From an uncultured Oscillospiraceae bacterium (GTDB taxonomy: Bacteria; Bacillota; Clostridia; Oscillospirales; Oscillospiraceae): a stretch of 64,000 bases of DNA. The notes beneath the pieces were generated by a model. The model saw nothing but the letters and a program-made list of their open reading frames with translations. It did not search any database and was not told where the DNA came from. Below, piece by piece: positions 58,401-64,000 of this stretch. The stretch covers positions 62,001 to 126,000 of the forward strand of contig CANQRM010000003.1 in assembly GCA_947626265.1 (NCBI GenBank), read 5' to 3'. Position 1 is the stretch's first letter. Each line of letters starts with the position of its first letter. Position numbers and translations under genes: made by a program.

Positions 58401-58782
58401 GAAGAATTATACCAAGCGCAGCGGCCTGCTGCTGGACGACGAGACCGTGCTCCAGGCCATGGAGCCGGAGATGGGCCGGCGCTTCCTGCCGGTGAAGATC
58501 ACGAAAAACGGCGTCGCCGCTTCGGCGGATGGCACGCTGGCGAGCCTGGAGCGCTTCGGCGCATTGAACCGATACATAGACGACACCTTGGCAAATTTGG
58601 CGGCGGAGCTCAAGGCGGGCAGCGTGACCCAGGACCCCTGGTATCGGGATGGCAGCGAGAACGCCTGCCGCTGGTGCGACTTTAAAGAGGCCTGCCGCTT
58701 TGAGGAGACCGGCGGCGCCTGGCGCATGCGCACGAAGCTCAATACCGAGGACGCGTGGAAGAGGATAGAAGGCCATGAGTGA
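55483..58782 (+). CDS. addB: ATP-dependent helicase/nuclease subunit B
   Basis: 1099 aa; 'IGRAGAGKTALVF' Walker A; C-terminal nuclease with 'ITDYKTG' and CxxC...C Fe-S cysteines 'CRWCDFKEAC'. Confidence 0.94.
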   Translation: MVRTIIGRAGAGKTALVFREIAEYVRQGVGKTVLLVPEQYSHEAERELCAAAGDTLSRYGEVLSFTGLARKVFAQAGGERPAMDGAGRLLCMAVAAQGLEGQLRVYHRGRQEPRTLDSLTRAMEELKNAGVSPAELAAAAEHTQGALSDKLRDLGLLMEAYTAVESLSGADSADRLSSLAALLGDSDVSGRYYADGFSDFTALEKEVLRQIVRAGADLTVCLTCDESREGASLLPLATARWLRTVAGEYGAEYVEQRVEPAGPVTPIRYYCDHLFDFGAPSYEGGTGAVRCVRAGDISQECELAAARMAELARGGCRWRDMAVAARGFGDYRTALESACARYGVPLFLSGRGDTLQKSLPLSLSCAMEAVCRGYEYESVFGYLKTGLGPISLEDTDILENYALLWGVRGRQWDRPWTMHPEGYNREMDDRAKETLDKLNALRRAVITPLKALEERASKAATAREQAMALAAFLEDTKLAERLEARTAELAARGRPEAAAEQARLWDILCGALEQFAAVLGDMAMDAAQFDGLFTLMLSKYDVNVIPVSLDRVSAGEIDAMRRRHTRHLILLGAADGRIPAPEAAGGVFTPDEREELAALGLDVGSAEEDLGRELGRIYSCLTLPSESLTMSWPAVDAAGEDQRPGLLINRARDLLGVVPVQGDILRARTFAAGPAFSLALRGRRGEAEPVCLAARDYFATQGRKADLDRLAQAARAVPGPLGPGAVRDLYGPEPRMSPTRAEKFAGCRFSYFLQYGLRAKPRVKEVFAARDYGTFMHYILENVARSVLDEGGFAAVDEKRLTALTDQWVEKYIADEMGGFADRTARFAYLFRRLRATVRRVVRDMWEELKDSKFQPIDLELDLAAGGAPAPGEPVLSGRADRVDGWVQGDTLYLRITDYKTGVKHFDLSDVCMGLNLQMLLYLFALERHGQERFGAKEIRPAGVLYSMAKFEITDAAGDVTDEELEKLRRAAGKNYTKRSGLLLDDETVLQAMEPEMGRRFLPVKITKNGVAASADGTLASLERFGALNRYIDDTLANLAAELKAGSVTQDPWYRDGSENACRWCDFKEACRFEETGGAWRMRTKLNTEDAWKRIEGHE

Positions 58783-61700
58783 CATCAAACTGACCCCCTC
58801 CCAGGCCCGGGCGGTGGGATACCGGGGCGGCCCGGCGCTGGTCAGCGCCGCGGCGGGCAGCGGCAAGACCCGCGTGCTCACCGAGCGGCTCATGGCGCGG
58901 GTGCTGGAGGGGGAGGACATCGACCGGTTTCTCGTCATCACCTTCACCCGGGCCGCCGCGGCGGAGCTGCGGGGGCGGATTTTGTCCGAGCTGAACGCCC
59001 GCATCGGGGCGGACCCGGGCAATGCCCGCCTCAGGCGGCAGAGCGCCCTTCTCTACCGGGCGAAGATCGGCACCATCGACAGCTTCTGCACGGACCTGGT
59101 CCGGGAAAACGCCCATATACTCGGCATCAGCCCCGGCTTTTCCATCCTGGACAATGACCGTGCCCTGACCATGCAGGCCCGGGCGCTGGAGGATGTGCTG
59201 GACCGGGCCTACGAGCGCATAGACGCAGAGCCGGACCTGAAAGCGCTCATCGACGGCGTGGGGGCGGGCCGGGATGACGGAGCGTTGGGAAGGACCATAG
59301 CGGAGCTGTACGGAAAGCTCCGCAGCTACCCCTTCCCCTGGGCCTGGGCGGAGAAGGTCCTGGCGGGCCTGGATACGTCCGGCCTCGACGACGCGGGCCT
59401 GACCCCCTGGGGCCGGGTGCTGCTGGACGACGCGGCCGCCGAGGCCGCGTATCAGGCGGCGGCACTTGAACGGGCCGTGGCGGAGCAGATGGAAGGTCCG
59501 GACCGGGCGCCGGTGAAAGAAAAATACGGCCCTTCTTTTGAGGAGATGGCCCTGCACTTCCGGGATATCGCCCGGGCCTGCGGCGAGAGCTGGGACAAGG
59601 CCTGCGCTATGGCGGCCGAGCCGGACCCAAAGCTGAATTCCCTGCGAAACTATGACGGCGACGTGGAGGGCGTCAAGGCCATCTGGAAACAGGCCAAGGA
59701 CGCCGCTGAGCGCCTGCGGAGGACCCTGCGGGGCGAGAGCGCCGCACTTTTGAGAGAAATCGCCGCCTCCCGGGGACCGCTCACGGCCTTGGTGGGGCTG
59801 GTGCAGGAGCTGGACGAAGAGTACGCCCGGCGCAAGCGCCGGGCCGACAGCTATGATTTCGCGGACATGGAGCACATGGCCGTGGAGCTGCTGTGCGGCG
59901 AAGATGGCGGCCCCACGGCTCTGGCCGGGACGGTGTCCGCCCGGTTCGCCGAGGTGATGGTGGACGAGTACCAGGACGTGAACCGGGTCCAGGAGACCCT
60001 CTTCCGGCGGGTGTCCGGGGAGGGGCAGCGGCTGTTCCTGGTGGGGGACGTGAAGCAGGCCGTGTACCGCTTCCGCATGGCGGAGCCGGGTATCTTCAAC
60101 GAGTACTACGAGCGCTTCGGCCGCAAAGACGGCGGCGAATTGATATTGCTGCAGGAGAATTTCCGCAGCCGCGCCGCGGTGCTGGAGGCCTGCAACGCCG
60201 TGTTCTCCCGCATCATGTCCCGGGACCTGGGCGAGGTGGACTATGACGCCGCCGCCCGGCTCATCCCCGGGGCGGCCTATCCCCCTGAGGGGGAGATGAA
60301 GCCGGAGCTGTGCCTCATATCCAGCGAGGATAAAGAGGAGGGCGAGGAGCGCCTGGGCCCCGAGACCCGGTACGTGGCCCGGCGCATCCGGGACATGGTG
60401 GAGGCGGAGCATATGCCCGTCGCCGACGGCCTGGGCGGGACCCGGCCGGTGCGGTACGGGGACATCGCCGTTCTTCTGCGCACCCCCAATACCACCGGCG
60501 GGGCCTACCGCCGGGCATTGCAGGAGCTGGGCGTGCCCGTCAGCGCCCGGCAGGGCGGGGCCTTCTTCACCCAGCCGGAGATCAGCTTCGCCATGAGCAT
60601 GCTCGCGGTAGTGGACAACCCCCGCCAGGACGTGCCCCTCATCGCGGTCCTGCGGGGCCTGCCCTTCGGCTTCACGCCCGACGAGCTCAGCGCCGTCCGG
60701 GCGGCGGGGAAGGGGGACATGTGGGACGCCCTCCGGCGCCGGGCGGAGCAGGATGAGCGCTGTGCCCATGTGGTGGACATCATCCGGGACCTGCGGAGCT
60801 TTGCCCGGGAGGAGCCCATGGACAGCCTCCTGCGGCGGCTCTACGACGAGACGGAGCTCATGACCGTGTGCGGGGCTCTCGCGGACGGGGGCCGCCGGAC
60901 CGGGGAGCTGATGCAGCTTTATGAGTACGCCCGGCGGTTCGAGGAAAGCGGCAGTCACGGGCTTTTCCGGTTCATAAGCTGGCTGCGGGACCTGGAGGAC
61001 CAGGGCCGGGAGCCCCCCATGCCCGTCTCGTCGGACGCGGTGCAGATCATGAGCGTGCACAAGTCCAAGGGTCTGGAATTCCCCGTGGTGTTTCTGGCGG
61101 ACGCCGCCCACGGCTGGAACGACCAGCGCACCGGGCAGGTGCTCTGCCATGAAAAGCTGGGCCTGGGCATGAAGATCACGGACCCGGTGCGGGGCGTGCG
61201 CTGGCCCACGTTGTGCTGGAAGGCCATCGATATGGCGGAGAAGCGGGAGGACCTGTCCGAGCAGGAGCGGCTTTTGTATGTGGCCATGACCCGGGCCAGG
61301 GAACGGCTCGTCATGACCGCCACGGTGAAGGACCCGGCGGGGAAGCTTAAAAAGTACGCTCCCGCGGGGCCGGGGCCCATCAGCCCCCGTATCCTGATGC
61401 GGGCGGACAGCACCGCCCCCTGGCTCATGCGGGCCGCCCTGGCGGACGGGGGCGAGACGATGGACATCATCCTGCCGGAGAGCGCGGCGGCGGAGGAGAC
61501 GGAGGCGGCGGCGGAAGAGCGGCCCCTGCCCCCGGCGGACCCGGCCCTGACGGCCCAGATCGGCGAGAGGCTTGCATGGCGGTATCCCTATGAGGCGTCG
61601 GTGAGCCTGCCCAGCAAGCTCACGGCCACGGCGGCCTCCGAGCTGGCGGCGGGGACTGTGGACCCGGAGGCCGTGGACCTGACGGCGGCGCCCGTGGTGA

Positions 61701-62260
61701 CCGCGCGGCTGCGCAGGCCCGACTTTGGCCGGGCAGAGCGGGACCTGACCGGCCCGGAGCGGGGCGTGGCGGCCCATCTGGTCATGCAGCACATAGATTT
61801 TGCCAAGACCGGCTCAGAGGCGGACATCGCCGCCGAGATCGCCCGGATGGAGGCCATGGGCTTTCTGGATGCGCGCCAGGCCCGGGCGGTGGAGCCGGGG
61901 GACATCCTGGCCTTCTTCCGTTCGACGCTGGGGCAAAGGCTTTTGAAAGCGGACAGGGTGATACGGGAGTTCCGGTTCTCCCTGCTCTGCCCGGCGGGGC
62001 TGTGGTACCCCCAGGCACCCGAAGGGGAGCAGGTGCTGCTGCAGGGCGTGGTGGACTGCTGCCTGGAGGAAGAAGGCGCCCTCACGGTCATCGACTTCAA
62101 GACCGACGGGCACATGGACCCCGAGCGGTATACCGGGCAATTGCAGGCCTACGCCGCCGCCATGGAGCGGATATGGAAAAAGCCGGTGCGGCAGGCGAAG
62201 CTGTGGTACCTGCGGCTGCGCAAAGAAGCGGACTGTCCGCTGCCCGGGGACAGAGAGTGA
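58775..62260 (+). CDS. addA: ATP-dependent helicase/nuclease subunit A (UvrD-like helicase plus nuclease)
   Basis: 1161 aa; 'SAAAGSGKTRVLTERL', 'VDEYQDVN', 'VTRARERL'-type 'AMTRARERLVM', nuclease motif 'LTVIDFKTD'. Confidence 0.95.
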   Translation: MSDIKLTPSQARAVGYRGGPALVSAAAGSGKTRVLTERLMARVLEGEDIDRFLVITFTRAAAAELRGRILSELNARIGADPGNARLRRQSALLYRAKIGTIDSFCTDLVRENAHILGISPGFSILDNDRALTMQARALEDVLDRAYERIDAEPDLKALIDGVGAGRDDGALGRTIAELYGKLRSYPFPWAWAEKVLAGLDTSGLDDAGLTPWGRVLLDDAAAEAAYQAAALERAVAEQMEGPDRAPVKEKYGPSFEEMALHFRDIARACGESWDKACAMAAEPDPKLNSLRNYDGDVEGVKAIWKQAKDAAERLRRTLRGESAALLREIAASRGPLTALVGLVQELDEEYARRKRRADSYDFADMEHMAVELLCGEDGGPTALAGTVSARFAEVMVDEYQDVNRVQETLFRRVSGEGQRLFLVGDVKQAVYRFRMAEPGIFNEYYERFGRKDGGELILLQENFRSRAAVLEACNAVFSRIMSRDLGEVDYDAAARLIPGAAYPPEGEMKPELCLISSEDKEEGEERLGPETRYVARRIRDMVEAEHMPVADGLGGTRPVRYGDIAVLLRTPNTTGGAYRRALQELGVPVSARQGGAFFTQPEISFAMSMLAVVDNPRQDVPLIAVLRGLPFGFTPDELSAVRAAGKGDMWDALRRRAEQDERCAHVVDIIRDLRSFAREEPMDSLLRRLYDETELMTVCGALADGGRRTGELMQLYEYARRFEESGSHGLFRFISWLRDLEDQGREPPMPVSSDAVQIMSVHKSKGLEFPVVFLADAAHGWNDQRTGQVLCHEKLGLGMKITDPVRGVRWPTLCWKAIDMAEKREDLSEQERLLYVAMTRARERLVMTATVKDPAGKLKKYAPAGPGPISPRILMRADSTAPWLMRAALADGGETMDIILPESAAAEETEAAAEERPLPPADPALTAQIGERLAWRYPYEASVSLPSKLTATAASELAAGTVDPEAVDLTAAPVVTARLRRPDFGRAERDLTGPERGVAAHLVMQHIDFAKTGSEADIAAEIARMEAMGFLDARQARAVEPGDILAFFRSTLGQRLLKADRVIREFRFSLLCPAGLWYPQAPEGEQVLLQGVVDCCLEEEGALTVIDFKTDGHMDPERYTGQLQAYAAAMERIWKKPVRQAKLWYLRLRKEADCPLPGDRE

Positions 62261-62289
62261 AAAAAGTGCTCCTTTCCCGCAAAAAAACG

Positions 62290-62318
62290 TTGCGCTTTTC
62301 CGAAAGGTATGGTAATAT
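62290..62318 (+). promoter_or_regulatory. Putative promoter TTGCGC-N17-TAATAT upstream of rpmE
   Basis: TTGCGC 62290-62295; TAATAT 62313-62318. Confidence 0.45.
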
Positions 62319-62324
62319 ACCACT

Positions 62325-62386
62325 TGCGTCTTGTAACGGCGGCCTGTGGGACCGCACTCAAGACAGCCTGAACTGAGGTGAATATC
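62325..62386 (+). ncRNA. Candidate structured 5' leader of rpmE (possible L31 autoregulatory leader)
   Basis: Stem GTCTTG (62328-62333)/CAAGAC (62359-62364) enclosing GCGG/CCGC hairpin, directly before L31 gene. Confidence 0.45.
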
Positions 62387-62590
62387 ATGAAGGAAGGCAT
62401 CCATCCCAAGTACTATCGCACCAGCATCCGCTGCGCCTGCGGCAACGTGATCGAGACCGGCTCCACCCGGGAGAACATCACCGTTGAAATTTGCTCCAAG
62501 TGCCACCCGTTCTTCACCGGCAAGCAGAAGCTGGTGGACACCAGCGGCCGCGTGGACAAGTTCAACCGCAAGTACGGTCTGGCGAAGTAA
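62387..62590 (+). CDS. rpmE: 50S ribosomal protein L31 (zinc-binding type)
   Basis: '[64 protein letters not shown]'. Confidence 0.97.
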   Translation: MKEGIHPKYYRTSIRCACGNVIETGSTRENITVEICSKCHPFFTGKQKLVDTSGRVDKFNRKYGLAK

Positions 62591-62600
62591 GCCTACAAGT

Positions 62601-62635
62601 AAAAAGTCCCCCGCTCCCACTGAGCGGGGGACTTT
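62601..62635 (+). terminator. Intrinsic terminator after rpmE
   Basis: AAAAAGTCCCCCGCTC-CCACT-GAGCGGGGGACTTT. Confidence 0.8.
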
Positions 62636-62724
62636 GGCTGAACGGGGTTTCCAAAGTCTTACATTCATGGTTTTCTTTTCCAGCAGGCACATAGACCCCC
62701 AAAAAAGAGCAGGAGGCTGAATTT

Positions 62725-62889
62725 TTGACGGCAGATTACAGGCACATGTACTACATCCTCTGCAACGCCGCGTCCAAGGCTCTGGACGCCATGCCGGAGG
62801 ACGGCGGGGACGCCGCCGACGCGGCGGCGATACTGCGCAAGGCCCTGGAAGAGGCCGAGGAGCTGTACATCCAGACCACAGAGGACTGA
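62725..62889 (+). CDS. Small (54 aa) protein not in the ORF track
   Basis: TTG start with AGGAGG SD at 62711-62716; MTADYRHMYYILCNAASKALDAMPEDGGDAADAAAILRKALEEAEELYIQTTED (amphipathic helical, strong codon bias). Confidence 0.7.
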   Translation: MTADYRHMYYILCNAASKALDAMPEDGGDAADAAAILRKALEEAEELYIQTTED

Positions 62890-62925
62890 AAAAAGCGGCG
62901 CGCCCACAGGCGCACCGCTTTTTGT
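62890..62925. terminator. Bidirectional intrinsic terminator
   Basis: AAAAAGCGGCGCGCC-CACA-GGCGCACCGCTTTTT between convergent genes. Confidence 0.8.
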
Positions 62926-62930
62926 ATGCC

Positions 62931-63716
62931 TTATGAAAGCAGCATTCTGTCGTTATCCAATGCTTTGCCAACGTTCTGCTTGAACATGTGAAGAAGGTCC
63001 TCCACGGTGAGGCCGTTGCGCTCCTCGCCCTTCAGGTCCAGGATGATGCGCCCGGAATCCATCATCAGCGTCCGGTTGCCCAGCTGCAGGGCGGAGGACA
63101 TGTTGTGGGTGATCATCATGCAGGTGAGCTTGCCGTCGCGCACGATGCTCTCCGTGAGGGCCAGGACCTTCTCCGCCGTACCCGGGTCCAGGGCGGCGGT
63201 ATGTTCGTCCAGGAGAAGCAGCTTCGGCGGCACCATGGTGGCCATGAGCAGGGTAAGCGCCTGGCGCTGTCCGCCGGAGAGGAGCCCCACTGGCTGGCGC
63301 ATGCGGTCCTCCAGGCCCATGTCCAGCAGGGCCAGCCTGTCCCGGAAGGCCTTCGTCTCCGCCTTGGACACGTGGCTCAGCCACCCGCCGCCCCCGGCGG
63401 CCAGGGCCAGGTTCTCCTCGATGGTCATGCCCGGGGCGCTGCCCCGCATGGGGTCCTGGAAAAGGCGGCCGATGGACTTGGCCCGCTTGAACTCGGGCAT
63501 GTAGGTGATGTTCTGCCCGTCCAGGGTGATGGAGCCGGTGTCGGGGTAGAAGCTGCCGGCGATGGCGTTGAAGAGGGTGGACTTGCCCGCGCCGTTGGCG
63601 CCGATGATGGTGACGAAGTCCCCCGGGTCCAGATGGAGGCTGAGGCCGGATATGGCCGTCTTCTCGTTGACGGTGCCGGGGTTGAAGGTCTTGGAGATGT
63701 TGGAAAGGGTGAGCAT
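62931..63716 (-). CDS. ABC transporter ATP-binding protein
   Basis: Walker A 'GANGAGKST', 'LSGGQRQALTLLMATMVPPKLLLLDEHTAALDP'; resembles ATPases paired with ABC-type tryptophan/aromatic importers. Confidence 0.88.
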   Translation of the reverse strand: MLTLSNISKTFNPGTVNEKTAISGLSLHLDPGDFVTIIGANGAGKSTLFNAIAGSFYPDTGSITLDGQNITYMPEFKRAKSIGRLFQDPMRGSAPGMTIEENLALAAGGGGWLSHVSKAETKAFRDRLALLDMGLEDRMRQPVGLLSGGQRQALTLLMATMVPPKLLLLDEHTAALDPGTAEKVLALTESIVRDGKLTCMMITHNMSSALQLGNRTLMMDSGRIILDLKGEERNGLTVEDLLHMFKQNVGKALDNDRMLLS

Positions 63717-64000
63717 TTATTCGCCCCCCTTTCCGGCGGTGAGCCGCTTTTTCAGCATGGGAAGCTGGGTCTTGAGATAGGGCCCCGCGATGGCCAGTAC
63801 CACGATGACGGAGCTTACCAGCTTCAACATGAACGCCGGCATGTTGAGCCTGAGGGCGATGGTGTACACCAGCCGGAAGATGACCGAGCCCAAGACCATG
63901 CCCACCGCCCGCTTGGCGATGGAGCCCTTGCCCATGAAGGTCTGGCCGATCAAAAGGCTCGCCAGGGCGATGGTGACCATGCCGGAGCCGATGTCGATGT
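63717..64000 (-). CDS. ABC transporter permease, C-terminal part (5' end outside window)
   Basis: Frame open to window edge; 'TIALASLLIGQTFMGKGSIAKRAVGMVLGSVIFRLVYTIALRLNMPAFMLKLVSSVIVVLAIAGPYL', abuts ATPase gene. Confidence 0.85.
   Translation of the reverse strand, partial: IDIGSGMVTIALASLLIGQTFMGKGSIAKRAVGMVLGSVIFRLVYTIALRLNMPAFMLKLVSSVIVVLAIAGPYLKTQLPMLKKRLTAGKGGE

Noticed and set aside
58739-61792. 1017-aa minus-strand ORF antisense to addA (and 832-aa ORF at 56524-59022 antisense to addB)
   Set aside because: Long only because stop codons are rare in GC-rich antisense frames; no recognisable domains
55483-62260. addB-addA considered as a novel defence helicase-nuclease pair
   Set aside because: Sizes, order, Walker motifs, Fe-S cysteines and nuclease motifs fit standard AddAB recombination nuclease

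Overview
GC-rich, densely coded chromosomal window, most like a Firmicutes/Clostridia genome of the Oscillospiraceae type (taxonomy is inference). Left part (1-17 kb): housekeeping genes: PHP phosphoesterase (partial), U32 peptidase, maf-mreC-mreD-PBP2-mgsA, hisS-aspS, comM, thiI, M29 aminopeptidase, cinA, a GT2, and an ohrR-like regulator. Centre (17.3-38.7 kb): a large surface-glycan locus made of two convergent transcription units. The plus-strand unit has a perfect consensus promoter, two GT2s, a flippase, a GT32/CDP-glycerol-transferase fusion and LicD. The minus-strand unit runs rfbB, a WecE-type aminotransferase, two paralogous multi-TM GT-C-like proteins ending in a cell-wall-binding-repeat-like segment, two ATP-grasp ligases, an ornithine-cyclodeaminase-family enzyme, a GT2, a sugar-transfer ATP-grasp and three tandem GT2s. 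I consider this locus the best candidate for an undescribed system: a glycan decorated with amino-acid and phospho substituents. Right part (38.8-64 kb): split chromate transporter, YbaK deacylase, PfkB kinase, NrnA, a low-GC secreted nucleoside-hydrolase-like protein, ABC exporter, ClpE-like ATPase, CvpA, DUF5711, truA-ecfT-ecfA-ecfA, methyltransferase, mntP, addB-addA, rpmE, a small ORF missing from the ORF track, and a partial ABC importer. Non-coding highlights: a ~100-bp dispersed hairpin repeat present three times, a second palindromic intergenic element, a candidate L31 leader RNA, two predicted leaderless promoters and a 32-bp perfect palindrome. No tRNA, rRNA, CRISPR array or intact transposase was recognised. 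All family calls come from reading motifs by eye; no searches were run.
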